From Lacrimispora algidixylanolytica (GTDB lineage: Bacteria > Bacillota > Clostridia > Lachnospirales > Lachnospiraceae): DNA of 64,000 nucleotides. The notes beneath the pieces were generated by a model. That model had not been told where the DNA came from, did not search any database, and saw nothing but the letters and a program-made list of their open reading frames with translations. The DNA lies in NCBI RefSeq assembly GCF_003609635.1, contig NZ_MCIA01000001.1:160906-224905 (forward strand), in the 5' to 3' direction. The first letter of the stretch is position 1. The number at the start of each line of letters is the position of its first letter. Positions 16,247 to 27,304 of this stretch are shown here, piece after piece. A program made the position numbers and the translations under genes.

Positions 16247-17557
16247 TTATTCTTCTGTTTCAACCCTCTGCCGGTTGGATGCGAGCACAAAGGGAATGTA
16301 CACAACAAAGGCAAGAAGGATACAAAGAATCTGGGTTACTGCTGCTCCAATATTTCCTCCAGAACATAGAAATGCCATAAGTCCCGGTGGTGTGGTCCAG
16401 GGTGCATTCACCACCATTCTGCCTGCAAAACCAAGGTTTGTCATGGCATACGCAAAGGTGGCAGATACTGCCGGCGCAATCATAAACGGAATTGCCATAA
16501 TGGGGTTCATGACCACCGGAAGACCAAAGATAATAGGTTCATTGATATTAAAGATGGCACAGGGGATTGCAAGCTTTGCGATAGCCTTAAAATCATCCCG
16601 CTTTGAAAATATCATAATGGCAATAATTAATCCTCCAGTGATTCCTGCCCCGGTAACGGTAGAAAAGCAGGACATAAACGGAGTGTTAATGATATTAGGA
16701 ATGGGTGCACCTGCTGCATAGGCTGCTTCATTTTCTGCAAAAGCTGCTAATAGGATTGGCTCGTATACTGCTTTCGTCACCTGGGTTCCATGAATACCAA
16801 AGCTCCATAGCAAAGTGGTAATAAAAATAAGAGTGATGTAACCTGGGAAGCTAGTAAGAATATTGGATAAAGGTTTTTGGATAAAGGCAATGATGGCGTT
16901 AAAGAGAGTCATGCCAGTCACCATCTCAAATATCATTCCAATTCCTGAAACTATAATAATGGTGATCAGGGACGGAAATAAAATGGTAAAGGACCTGGCT
17001 ACATTGGATGGTACGCTGTCTGGCATATGGATCTCAAACTTACCGCTCTTAACCAGTTTACAGTAGATCTCAGTGGCTGCCACAGACGCAAACATACCTA
17101 CAAATAATCCCTGAGCGTTGGTGTACATTCTACCAAGTACATTGGCTACTATCACTTCGCTTCCATCGACCGCTTTTCCCGTGGCAGTAAAGGCACAAAG
17201 AGAGATATAGGCTCCAAGTGCCACCACTGGAAGTGCCTTATCTTTGATCTCGTAATGTTCTCCCAGCTCCATGGCAATGAGGATCACACAGCCAATTGCA
17301 ATGAAGTTCATGGTTCCATAGTTTGCAGCCGTAAACATGGGATTTAGCTTTCCTAGAAAGCTAAGCCCAGGAACGTTTGCAAGGCTGAAGAAGCCTGGCG
17401 TGGTACTGCAGATAACATTAGAAAAAAGGGTACAAAATGAGCCGACGATAATAATTGGCAGCAGGCTCATAAACGCATTTTTAATGGCTGCCAGATGTCG
17501 TTGTGTCTGCATGACTCCTGCAACAGAAAGCAGACCATTCATAATCTTTTCTTTCAT
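16247..17557 (-). CDS. PTS cellobiose-type EIIC permease
   Basis: A 436-residue Lac/Chb-family IIC channel that imports and phosphorylates a beta-glucoside or chito-disaccharide. It has about ten helices, the cytoplasmic end FNINEPIIFGLPVVMNPIMAIPF (the NEP-type glutamate of the family), and the SFGIHGTQVTKAVYEPIL stretch. The start at 17557 is set by GGAGGAAGAG 0-5 bases ahead; a GTG start 18 bases upstream is less likely. First gene of the PTS operon, divergent from the 6-phospho-beta-glucosidase. Confidence 0.93.
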   Translation of the reverse strand: MKEKIMNGLLSVAGVMQTQRHLAAIKNAFMSLLPIIIVGSFCTLFSNVICSTTPGFFSLANVPGLSFLGKLNPMFTAANYGTMNFIAIGCVILIAMELGEHYEIKDKALPVVALGAYISLCAFTATGKAVDGSEVIVANVLGRMYTNAQGLFVGMFASVAATEIYCKLVKSGKFEIHMPDSVPSNVARSFTILFPSLITIIIVSGIGMIFEMVTGMTLFNAIIAFIQKPLSNILTSFPGYITLIFITTLLWSFGIHGTQVTKAVYEPILLAAFAENEAAYAAGAPIPNIINTPFMSCFSTVTGAGITGGLIIAIMIFSKRDDFKAIAKLAIPCAIFNINEPIIFGLPVVMNPIMAIPFMIAPAVSATFAYAMTNLGFAGRMVVNAPWTTPPGLMAFLCSGGNIGAAVTQILCILLAFVVYIPFVLASNRQRVETEE

Positions 17558-19402
<1,845 letters not shown>

Positions 19403-19412
19403 TAGAATTTAA

Positions 19413-19460
19413 AAGAAGACGTGTAAAAGGGAAGGAATCTTTTGCACATCTTCTTTTTTT
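19413..19460 (+). terminator. Intrinsic terminator of the glucosidase gene
   Basis: AAGAAGACGTGTAAAAG pairs with CTTTTGCACATCTTCTT (two mismatches) around a short loop and is followed by a T-run. The A-rich left side also lets it serve the convergent PRD regulator gene. Confidence 0.85.
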
Positions 19461-19471
19461 TGTGATTTATC

Positions 19472-21385
19472 TCATAGTTCCTTGGGAAGCTGTTCTTCGA
19501 TGCTTATCATGGCTTTGATAAATGCCTCATAATCTTGTTTCTTAACCAGATTTTGAATCTGCTTCTGGCTTAATAAAAATGCGGCAGTCATCTGGTAGAA
19601 ACGCTGTAGCTCCACACTGGTATGGTCCTTATTGGCAATGGAGACAAGGAACACGGCCCGCACCTTTTGCCCTCCCCAGTCCACCGGCTCGTCAAGAATT
19701 CCAACGCAGACAAAGGTTTCCTCGCTGATGGCTTTATAAACGTGAGGCATAGCCACCATGTTTCCAAATGCCGTCTTTGCAAGCCTTTCCCGCTTTAAGA
19801 CGGATTCATAAAATTCCTCAGGCAGCTTTTTTTCCTCCATTACAAAGTGGCACATGCAGCGAAGGACTTCTTCCTTTGTCCGGAACTTTAAATGAGGCAG
19901 AAACATCTCTTTTTTATAATAATGCCCTACTTGTGAGGTTTTTTCAGAGGTAAGGACCTTTTTTACATTTACAATGTCCTTATCATCTAGAAAGTATTGA
20001 ACCTCCAATATGGGAATTGGGACCGCAACCGTAATGGGTACGGTGGTAAAGATGTAATCATAATTGGTAAAATCCTTTTTCAAGAGACTTCCTACATCAC
20101 AGACTGTGATGTTATTTATGTAATCCTTAAAGGAATTCTGGTATTTGTACTGGAGTAGCTTTGCGCTTCCCCTGCCAGAGGAACAGACAAGCAATATATT
20201 CTTTTTCTGGATCTCTGTTTTCTTTCGCTCAAGGGCGAGAGCAAAGGCAAAAGCGAAATAAGCAATCTCATCCTCAGATAAAAGAACATGAAAATACTCA
20301 TTGAGAACCGTGACTCCACTGCTTGCCATAGCATAGGAAAGACAGAACTTTTCCTTTACATCCCGAAGCAAAGGATTTTTTAAGTTCATATCGTATTTGA
20401 TTCGGACGCTTAAAGGGACCAGATGCTGGCATAATAACATTTGTAGTTCCAAATCACTGCGAAAATCAAATTTAAAAAGGTCGTAGACCCGCTCTAGCAT
20501 GGAAATCACCAGATCGCTGATCTCCTGAGTGATAATCACGTTTTGCTCTGCTTCATCGGCAGGATAGATCATCTTCTTCCCTGCCAGGTGAATGGCGATA
20601 TAAACGATCTCCGTCTCAGGAAAAGAAATATGAAAGGCAGATTCAAGTTGGATCACGATTTCCTTTGCAATCCGATACTCAAACCGGTCGTTCATTTGCT
20701 CCATAGGTTCTTTGGAGAGAGGAACATAATGGCACTCCATAATACGGCTTATTGCAATATAAAGATGAACCACAAGATTTTGATAAGAGGCTCCTGTAAT
20801 GTAGTAATCATTGCTTTTTAAAACGGAAGAAACACAGACTGCAATTTCATCCATGCTTTGATTCCCTTTATGAAGTCGGTTTCCGGAAAAGGAAGCAATG
20901 CATAACCTGGCATCAAATTCTCCGCCTTCCAGCTTAATGCCGTAATTGGGCTTTCGTATTACTTTTATGTTAAACTGGTTGATGTATTGCTCTACTTCCT
21001 TTAAATCTGCAGTTAAAGTTCGTTTTGAAATATAAAGGCTGTCGCTTAATTCATCTAGCTTTACATAGGAAGGACTGTTAAACAAATACTCTAACAAGTA
21101 CTGAATCCGCTCCTCTGACGTTCCCGGCAGATACTCATCAGCAAGACGGGAGTATATTTTTCCCTTAATGGAATCAAACTTTTCTTTATCCGATATGTGT
21201 AAATAATATCCCACCCCGTATTTGGAACGAATGACAGCTCCATAAGCTTCCATCTCTTGGTTCATCTCTTTTAATAGATTTCTTATGGTTTTTGTACCCA
21301 CATGAATCTGCTGCGCCAGATGTTGTGCGGTATCGTATTCTTTGTCTGACAAAATATCAAGGATCTGTCTCTTTCGTCTGTCCAT
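19472..21385 (-). CDS. PRD-containing transcriptional activator (BglG/LicR/MtlR type)
   Basis: A 637-residue multidomain PTS-regulated activator. In order: HTH_11 (residues 5-60), Mga-like helix-turn-helix (about 75-150), two PRD domains (about 175-285 and 290-395, each with conserved histidines as in VVHLYIAISR and LCQHLVPLS), a galactitol-type EIIB-like domain with Cys in LLVCSSGRGSAKLLQYK, and a mannitol/fructose-type EIIA with His in MPHVYKA. It has DNA-binding domains rather than an RNA-binding CAT domain, so it should act at the promoter. Phosphorylation by HPr and by the adjacent PTS enzymes would set its activity on the IIC operon and the glucosidase. Confidence 0.93.
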   Translation of the reverse strand: MDRRKRQILDILSDKEYDTAQHLAQQIHVGTKTIRNLLKEMNQEMEAYGAVIRSKYGVGYYLHISDKEKFDSIKGKIYSRLADEYLPGTSEERIQYLLEYLFNSPSYVKLDELSDSLYISKRTLTADLKEVEQYINQFNIKVIRKPNYGIKLEGGEFDARLCIASFSGNRLHKGNQSMDEIAVCVSSVLKSNDYYITGASYQNLVVHLYIAISRIMECHYVPLSKEPMEQMNDRFEYRIAKEIVIQLESAFHISFPETEIVYIAIHLAGKKMIYPADEAEQNVIITQEISDLVISMLERVYDLFKFDFRSDLELQMLLCQHLVPLSVRIKYDMNLKNPLLRDVKEKFCLSYAMASSGVTVLNEYFHVLLSEDEIAYFAFAFALALERKKTEIQKKNILLVCSSGRGSAKLLQYKYQNSFKDYINNITVCDVGSLLKKDFTNYDYIFTTVPITVAVPIPILEVQYFLDDKDIVNVKKVLTSEKTSQVGHYYKKEMFLPHLKFRTKEEVLRCMCHFVMEEKKLPEEFYESVLKRERLAKTAFGNMVAMPHVYKAISEETFVCVGILDEPVDWGGQKVRAVFLVSIANKDHTSVELQRFYQMTAAFLLSQKQIQNLVKKQDYEAFIKAMISIEEQLPKEL

Positions 21386-21620
21386 ATATGTTCACTCCTT
21401 ATTCATCATGCCAGCTTGCGCTTCCTAGTGGTATCTTGAAACAGTTTATATTATAATCTCATGGAAGACCCATGATCTTAAATCGTTTTTGTTTGTTATT
21501 TCCTTTTTTTACTCTTTTTAATACTTATTTTTATGCACATTCACATAGTAACATAGTTTATAAAGTAACTAAATGACTCTTTTTTCCAATTCCAATGTGG
21601 TAAATCTTGCTTACCAGATG
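21386..21620. other. Intergenic region with the PRD-regulator promoter
   Basis: AT-rich gap between divergent genes. On the minus strand TATAAT lies near 21450-21455, beside a 6-bp inverted repeat TCATGG-N5-CCATGA (21459-21475) that could bind a regulator. I see no coding fragment or structured RNA here. Confidence 0.4.
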
Positions 21621-21621
21621 C

Positions 21622-21665
21622 TGTAACCTTTTTGTAACCCCATCGCTCTAGAAAACAGCTATAAT
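21622..21665 (+). promoter_or_regulatory. OmpR-type direct-repeat promoter of the lipoprotein/two-component operon
   Basis: Two perfect heptamers TGTAACC begin exactly 11 bp apart (21622-21628 and 21633-21639), the spacing bound by OmpR/PhoB-family dimers. TATAAT follows at 21660-21665 with no good -35, so the repeats occupy the -35 region as in class II activation. The likely ligand is the response regulator encoded two genes downstream. Confidence 0.65.
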
Positions 21666-21720
21666 ACAAAGGAAGCAGTCGTTACTTGAAATTAATTCAC
21701 TTTTTAAAAGGAGCAGACAT

Positions 21721-22959
21721 ATGAAACTCAAATACGCAAACATGATTCCCCTTTTGCTAACCGGCGTTATTCTTCTTACGGGATGCAAAAATACGGAAAA
21801 ACAAAATACGATTTCACAGCCACCGAAAGATGACATCGCTGCCATTGGGGCATTTCTTCCCTCTGGTTCCGAACTTCTCGTTCCAGAAAATGCTGCGAAA
21901 AAGCAAAGTATCTTCCTAAGTGCCCAGGCGGGAATGGAAGCCCGGGAAGCCTTTCTCTTATACCGGAATACAACAGATAATCGTCAGGCTCACCTTGTCT
22001 ATCTGACGAAAGAAAATGGAACATGGAAGATAAAAGAAGATATGGAGACTGGATACTTAGGCTTTGATACCTTTGAACTGACTGACCTTGACGGAGATGG
22101 GGTTAAGGAGGCAATCGTTGGCGGAGCTGTTTCAAATACCGGTCATGACAACCAGCTTGCCATCTACAAACTAGAAAAGGATAAGCTTACAAAAACATCA
22201 GAGTTAAACTACGATGCCCTTTCGATTGCTGATTATACCAAGGACCAGATCCCAGATATCATGGCTATTACAAAAAAGCAGGACAATACCAGTGCGGCAG
22301 GACTTTATTCCTATGAAAAAGGAAATCTTAAGTTACTTTCTCAGATAGATTTAGACCCACAAGGATTCTTTGAACATGCCGTATTTGGTACCTTAGCAGA
22401 TGGAGAAAAAGCACTGTTTGCAGACAGCGGTATGGGTGCGCATTCCATGTTGACTGAGATTATTGTTTATCAAAATGGAAATCTTGAAAAAGTGGGAGAT
22501 CCTTTGGACCATGTTCTTTTAAAGGAATATCCCATTTACAGCCGAGACATCAATGGAGATGGCATTATAGAAGTGGGAGGTATGTATATTCCTAAGGGCT
22601 ATGAAGATGCCGCCTTTGCAGAAATTCCATTTATTGATACGTACCAGGATTACAAGCTTGACGGAACCTTTCAGGTGGTAGAAGAACGCTATACCGATCA
22701 AGGACAGCATTTTTACATCTCCTTTCCAAAGGAACTGTATGAGGGTGTCACCGTGAAACGCAAGGATAACGAAGTTTTACTTCTTTCCACCCAAGGTGAT
22801 ACCGTATTATTCCAGGTAAAATGGGCCGCAAATAATTCTCTTCCATCTAATGCCGTTGTTCTTGGTAAGACGAAAGAAACGTCCTTTTATACCGAGTTAA
22901 AAGAAGAGACAAAAATACCAACAAGCGCATTCCATCTGATGGAGGAAGAATTAAACTGA
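21721..22959 (+). CDS. Lipoprotein with FG-GAP/VCBS-like repeats
   Basis: A 412-residue surface lipoprotein: signal peptide with lipobox LLTGC (cysteine near residue 22) and at least two Asp-rich calcium-type loops, DLDGDGVKEAIVGG and DINGDGIIEVGG, typical of FG-GAP/VCBS beta-propeller blades. The function is unknown. It is the first gene of a probable operon with the response regulator (11-base gap) and histidine kinase, so it may be an accessory sensor on the outside of the membrane. AAAAGGAG precedes the ATG. Confidence 0.85.
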   Translation: MKLKYANMIPLLLTGVILLTGCKNTEKQNTISQPPKDDIAAIGAFLPSGSELLVPENAAKKQSIFLSAQAGMEAREAFLLYRNTTDNRQAHLVYLTKENGTWKIKEDMETGYLGFDTFELTDLDGDGVKEAIVGGAVSNTGHDNQLAIYKLEKDKLTKTSELNYDALSIADYTKDQIPDIMAITKKQDNTSAAGLYSYEKGNLKLLSQIDLDPQGFFEHAVFGTLADGEKALFADSGMGAHSMLTEIIVYQNGNLEKVGDPLDHVLLKEYPIYSRDINGDGIIEVGGMYIPKGYEDAAFAEIPFIDTYQDYKLDGTFQVVEERYTDQGQHFYISFPKELYEGVTVKRKDNEVLLLSTQGDTVLFQVKWAANNSLPSNAVVLGKTKETSFYTELKEETKIPTSAFHLMEEELN

Positions 22960-22970
22960 GGGAAAAGCAT

Positions 22971-23657
22971 ATGAGAACAATACTGGTGGTAGAGGATGAG
23001 TTATCAATCCGCAGCTTTGTCTGCCTGAATCTAAGAAAAAAAGGATATGAAGTTTTTGAGGCAGAAACAGGGGAAGATGCCCTTCTTGTATTCAAAAGCC
23101 AGGCCATCCACGTGGTGCTTTTAGATATCATGCTTCCGGGCATCGATGGCTTTACGGTCTGCGATGAAATGAGGAATTTAAATCCCACTGCTGGAATTAT
23201 TATGCTTACCGCCCGTACTCAGGATGAGGATAAGGTGAAGGGCCTTTTACTAGGCGCAGATGATTACCTGACAAAGCCATTTCAAATGAGTGAGCTGGAG
23301 GCAAGAATTCTTTCCCTTCTGCGCCGCTTATCTCTTGTGGCAGAAAAAGATATGGCCGGAGTTCTTGTATCCGGCCCCTTTTCCCTTAACAGCCTTCACA
23401 ATCAATTAACAAATGAAGGGCTTGAAATTAAGATTACCCCCACCGAAGTCTGCCTGCTACAATTTCTTATCTCAAATAAAAATAAGGGATTTACCAGAGA
23501 TGAAATTCTAGACCAGGTTTGGGGAACCAATTATTCGGGAGATCCTAAGGTGGTAGATGTGAACATCAGACGAATCCGAACAAAATTGGAGTCGGACCCT
23601 AAAAATCCCAGGTACTTGTGTACAGAATGGGGCTACGGATATGTGTGGAAGGAGTGA
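22971..23657 (+). CDS. OmpR-family response regulator
   Basis: A 228-residue two-domain regulator: receiver domain (residues 1-120) with acidic pocket VVEDE, phospho-acceptor Asp52 (LLDIMLPG) and Lys in LTKPF, then a winged-helix OmpR/PhoB output domain (EIKITPTEVCLLQFL to WGYGYVWKE). It is encoded between the lipoprotein and the histidine kinase. The tandem TGTAACC repeats at 21622-21639 are the most likely autoregulatory site. Confidence 0.95.
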   Translation: MRTILVVEDELSIRSFVCLNLRKKGYEVFEAETGEDALLVFKSQAIHVVLLDIMLPGIDGFTVCDEMRNLNPTAGIIMLTARTQDEDKVKGLLLGADDYLTKPFQMSELEARILSLLRRLSLVAEKDMAGVLVSGPFSLNSLHNQLTNEGLEIKITPTEVCLLQFLISNKNKGFTRDEILDQVWGTNYSGDPKVVDVNIRRIRTKLESDPKNPRYLCTEWGYGYVWKE

Positions 23658-23661
23658 GTCC

Positions 23662-25029
23662 ATGAAACGAAAAGTAGTTTCCTATTTCATGCTTTTGACC
23701 ATTTTGACCCTGACTCTTGTCATGGTCTGTTTTGGCATTGGAATGCGGCGGTATTTTTACCAGGAACTGGCAAATGGGGTGAAGAACCATACAGAGGCAG
23801 TTCCTTTTGTATGGGCTGAACTTGGAACATTTACAGGGGAAGATCTAAAAAGGAAAAGCAATGATATTATCAAATTCTATGAGATGGAGGGCACCAATCT
23901 CTTACTACTCACCAGAAATGGAGATCCCATTCAATCCACAACTGGATATCTAAACGATCACAGGGAAACCATTGACTCCGAGGTCTTATCATTTGAGACC
24001 GTATACAAGGTGGAAAAAGGAACTGGGCAGAGAGTTATGGTTGTTTACACCCCCCTGTTCTATCACGGTCAGACCGTTGCTGTTTTAAAATATGAAACAC
24101 CACTAACAGAGACCGACCAACGAATCTATACCCTTCTCAACTGGGGATTTTTCGTCTGCCTGATGGTGGCAAGCGTTGCATTCCTAGTAAGTTTACGCCT
24201 TGGTAATTCCATTGTGCTGCCTTTAAAAAATATTATCTTGTTGACAAAACGAATGGCAGAAGGAAATTATCAGGAAAAAATTGAAGAATCCTACCCTTAC
24301 GAGGCAGGAGAATTGGTATACATGCTAAATTACATGGCAGATGAGATCACGAAGGCGGACCGGATGAAAAGTGATTTTATTTCCTCCATCTCCCATGAGT
24401 TAAGGACCCCACTGACTGGAATCAAGGGTTGGGTAGAAACCATAAAGGAGCCTGACGGTCTGACAGAAGAAGAGATGAGGTTTGGACTTAGAATTATGGA
24501 AGAAGAAACGGAACGTCTGATTCGAATGGTGGAGAGCCTGCTGGACTTCTCCAGGTACCAGTCTGACCGTATGGTATTAGACCGTTCTCCCATCGCTTTA
24601 GATGAACTGGTTGAAAAGGTAAGTTTGGGACTTATAAAAAAAGCAGAGAAAAAGAACATCCGACTGATTCGTGACCTTACTCCCGTAAGGATAGAGGGGG
24701 ACTGGGATAAGTTAAAACAGGTTGTCATTAACGTATTAGACAATGGGATTAAATTTTCAGAAAAAAACAGTGAGATTGTAATTACCATGACAGCCCCAAA
24801 AGACTGGGTCCATCTGGTGATCCAAGATACCGGAATCGGTGTAAAAGAGGAACATCTAACATACATCACTCATTCCTTTTTTAAGGCAGATAAACGTTCC
24901 CCAGGGGAAGGGCTTGGGTTAGCCATCTCTCAGAGAATTATGGCCCTTCATGGGGGCAGCCTTTCCATTGAAAGTGAGTATGGAAAGGGCACCTCCGTTA
25001 CCATGAAGCTTCCTTTGATAAAGGATTAA
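23662..25029 (+). CDS. Membrane sensor histidine kinase
   Basis: A 455-residue HPK1-type kinase: N-terminal membrane helix, an extracytoplasmic loop of about 130 residues, a second helix (GFFVCLMVASVAFLVSL), HAMP, HisKA with phospho-acceptor His245 (SSISHELRTPLTGI), and HATPase_c with N (VLDNGIKF), G1 (DTGIGV) and G2 (GEGLGLA) boxes. The start at 23662 follows AAGGAG and lies four bases after the response regulator stop, so it is coupled to it. The stop overlaps the convergent nitroreductase gene by four bases. Confidence 0.94.
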   Translation: MKRKVVSYFMLLTILTLTLVMVCFGIGMRRYFYQELANGVKNHTEAVPFVWAELGTFTGEDLKRKSNDIIKFYEMEGTNLLLLTRNGDPIQSTTGYLNDHRETIDSEVLSFETVYKVEKGTGQRVMVVYTPLFYHGQTVAVLKYETPLTETDQRIYTLLNWGFFVCLMVASVAFLVSLRLGNSIVLPLKNIILLTKRMAEGNYQEKIEESYPYEAGELVYMLNYMADEITKADRMKSDFISSISHELRTPLTGIKGWVETIKEPDGLTEEEMRFGLRIMEEETERLIRMVESLLDFSRYQSDRMVLDRSPIALDELVEKVSLGLIKKAEKKNIRLIRDLTPVRIEGDWDKLKQVVINVLDNGIKFSEKNSEIVITMTAPKDWVHLVIQDTGIGVKEEHLTYITHSFFKADKRSPGEGLGLAISQRIMALHGGSLSIESEYGKGTSVTMKLPLIKD

Positions 25030-25553
25030 TATACTTCTGTATGAACTTTGAAAGGATCTGCATCTTTGTCTTCATATGGTTGCCGTTCCTCTGCCTTATG
25101 ACCAAGAGCCAGAAGGCATAAAACGCCAAATTTTTCAGGAATGCCAAGGACCTGCCTTACGGCTGCTTCTGAATCCCCATTCGCACACTCCCGCTTACGG
25201 ATCTGAATCCATACAGAACCAAGGGAAAGGCTTTCTGCTTCAAGCTGCATCATAATGGCAGCGATGGAGGCGTCCTCTACCCATACGTCACTTTTTTCAC
25301 TGTCTGCAATGATTACAATGACCAAAGGAGCGGTATCAAGGCCTGAAGTCCCAAAGCTTTTACATTCCTTTAAATTCTTTATGGTTTCCTTCTCTTCTAC
25401 GACGATAAATTCCACAGGCTTTTTGCTCTTGGAAGAAGGGGCAAAAAGTCCTGCTTTTAAAATTGCTCCCAGACTTTCTTTTGAGACTCCCTCTTCCTTA
25501 AATTTTCTGATAGATCTTCTCTTTTTTATTACTTCCATCATCTCATTGGACAT
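25026..25553 (-). CDS. Nitroreductase family protein
   Basis: A 175-residue FMN-dependent oxidoreductase. The N-terminal IKKRRSIRKFKEEGVSKE and FAPSSKSKKPVEFIVVE segments form the FMN phosphate site, and the C-terminal LGIPEKFGVLCLLALGHKAE block is standard. It reduces nitro compounds, quinones or flavins with NAD(P)H as a homodimer. It follows the EFR1 flavodoxin/ferredoxin gene by 24 bases with its own AAGGAG site, and the pair probably forms a redox operon. The tail end overlaps the kinase gene. Confidence 0.92.
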   Translation of the reverse strand: MSNEMMEVIKKRRSIRKFKEEGVSKESLGAILKAGLFAPSSKSKKPVEFIVVEEKETIKNLKECKSFGTSGLDTAPLVIVIIADSEKSDVWVEDASIAAIMMQLEAESLSLGSVWIQIRKRECANGDSEAAVRQVLGIPEKFGVLCLLALGHKAEERQPYEDKDADPFKVHTEVY

Positions 25554-25577
25554 CTACGTTCTCCTTTTCTTGTTATC

Positions 25578-26444
25578 TCATTTATTTAAATACTTCATGA
25601 CACCTTCCCATTGATCTCCTGATTTTGATGTATATGCTTCTTGTTTGGGCTCCTTTGCTGCAAGGCGGCTCATCTTTTTGATATCGTACCCGTCCTTTAG
25701 TACAATGGACTTCATAATTCCCGGTAAAATAGCTCTTCGGTTACAGGCATAGACGCATTTTAAGCACCACATGCAACGCCAGCCAAATTGTGGTCTTCCG
25801 TTTACCATTTTAATGTTCTTTTTGGGACAATTCTTTACACAAAGACCGCACTGGTTGCAATCACTGGTTGCATATAGGTTTTTACCAAAGATGCTGCCTC
25901 CTAAATGCTCTGCCACTCCAAAGGTAGTGATGAGTCGATCTTTTGTCTTTGGCGCGGTAAGTCGTTTTTCCCCTTCCAAAAGCTCATTGATTATGGTTTC
26001 CACCTTCTCTGGAAGTACCGTTAATAGAGCCAGATTTAGATGAGGTTCTGCCTGAGTCGCAAAGTTTGATGGCATCACCAGCATGTTTTCATAGACTACA
26101 TCGTATCCCCTTCGTGTTAAATACCGTTTGGCCGGAACACGACAGGCTGTATTAGGAGATACCTCTCCTCCTCCGGAGACGGAAAGAACTGCCACAGGCC
26201 TTTGTTTTCCATCTGGAAGTTTTTTAAGAAAGCTTTCTGTCAGCTCTGCCAATCGGTAGGCATAGATTGGGGATAAAATAATAAGTAGATCTGACACTTC
26301 CACATTGGATGGAGATATCTTTGCCATATTCTGTTTATGTATCTTGATTCCCCGCTCTGTAAACTGTCGTTCCAGACAACTCGCTGCGTGTTCCGTACTG
26401 CCTGTTCCCGAGAAATAGAGAAGCGTTACCGTGTTATATTCCAT
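25578..26444 (-). CDS. EFR1-family flavodoxin/ferredoxin fusion
   Basis: A 288-residue protein with an N-terminal flavodoxin-like domain (LLYFSGTGSTEHAA as the FMN phosphate loop) and a C-terminal pair of 4Fe-4S motifs: CNQCGLCVKNCP and CMWCLKCVYACN. EFR1-type proteins are thought to shuttle electrons between flavin and iron-sulfur partners in anaerobes; no defined reaction is known to me. It is upstream of the nitroreductase gene, which may be its redox partner. GGAGGG precedes the ATG. Confidence 0.92.
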   Translation of the reverse strand: MEYNTVTLLYFSGTGSTEHAASCLERQFTERGIKIHKQNMAKISPSNVEVSDLLIILSPIYAYRLAELTESFLKKLPDGKQRPVAVLSVSGGGEVSPNTACRVPAKRYLTRRGYDVVYENMLVMPSNFATQAEPHLNLALLTVLPEKVETIINELLEGEKRLTAPKTKDRLITTFGVAEHLGGSIFGKNLYATSDCNQCGLCVKNCPKKNIKMVNGRPQFGWRCMWCLKCVYACNRRAILPGIMKSIVLKDGYDIKKMSRLAAKEPKQEAYTSKSGDQWEGVMKYLNK

Positions 26445-26565
26445 TTTTACCCTCCATGAAATCTTTTTAATTCCTATGACGTTTCGAATATGTTGTAGTT
26501 TCTAAAATATTTTTCTTTATTTCCGCATACATTAATAACAAATTTCTTAGTTTCAGGAGCCTAAT

Positions 26566-27168
26566 ATGAGCGATCAAAACGGTGTCACCGGTGGAACCAT
26601 AGTCCAAAACGGGGATGTTATGCAGGTCCAGAACGCTTTGGTAGAAGAAGTCTATACTCCGAACAGCAGAACCGGGTATATAAAAATCTCTTATTCCATA
26701 CCAGGGGAACGAGAAATGGTATTCACCGATCTTCTTCAGTTAAATGTAGGTTGGAACACCATTCTTATCAATCAATTCAATGAATCCATCAGCTTATGCC
26801 GGATCCTGAAAGGAATGACAATCAATGCTTGGTTTTCCACGGATATCACTGACGGTACCCCTCCCCAGTCAAATGCCTACCGAATCGTAGCATTTCTTCC
26901 AGCTCCTAACATCCGGGTTATCATTGATAGAATTACTTCCATCGATACCCAAAATGGGTTTCTCTACGTGGGTAACCCCAAGAATGAGGTGGAACAAATT
27001 CGTTTTATTATTTCCAACATGACTCAGATTCTGGATCAGGAAAATAGAGTGATTCCTCTTAATTCCCTTCAAACTGGTCAAATGGTTCGAGTGGAATACG
27101 GAGATATCGTAACTGCCAGTATCCCGCCTCAAACACCGGCCTATTTAGTTCAGTTGCTTACTTACTGA
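26566..27168 (+). CDS. Uncharacterised protein with an internal duplication
   Basis: A 200-residue soluble protein with no signal peptide and no family I can name. Two halves resemble each other: an N-terminal unit ending GMTINAWFSTDITDGTPPQS and a C-terminal unit ending GQMVRVEYGDIVTASIPPQT, both followed by an Ala-Tyr and an aliphatic strand (NAYRIV / PAYLVQ). The shared pattern is x-Val-x-Tyr/Phe ... Pro-Pro-Gln-x-x-Ala-Tyr, suggesting a pair of small beta-barrels. AGGAG precedes the ATG. It is monocistronic with a terminator after it. Sporulation or cell-surface roles are possible but not shown. Confidence 0.8.
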   Translation: MSDQNGVTGGTIVQNGDVMQVQNALVEEVYTPNSRTGYIKISYSIPGEREMVFTDLLQLNVGWNTILINQFNESISLCRILKGMTINAWFSTDITDGTPPQSNAYRIVAFLPAPNIRVIIDRITSIDTQNGFLYVGNPKNEVEQIRFIISNMTQILDQENRVIPLNSLQTGQMVRVEYGDIVTASIPPQTPAYLVQLLTY

Positions 27169-27239
27169 CACCATATGAAAGGTGGGCTCTTGCCCTATTT
27201 CTTCTCATTATAAGAGACTCTCGCCTTTTATTCAATATA

Positions 27240-27283
27240 AAAAGGACCTGCCAGAAAAATTATACTTTTCCGGCAGGTCTTTT
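27240..27283. terminator. Bidirectional intrinsic terminator
   Basis: AAAAGGACCTGCCAGAAAA pairs with TTTTCCGGCAGGTCTTTT (one mismatch and one bulge), giving A- and T-runs on both sides. It serves the convergent hypothetical and YitT genes. Confidence 0.88.
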
Positions 27284-27304
27284 CATATCCCAATTATTTA
27301 TTCC

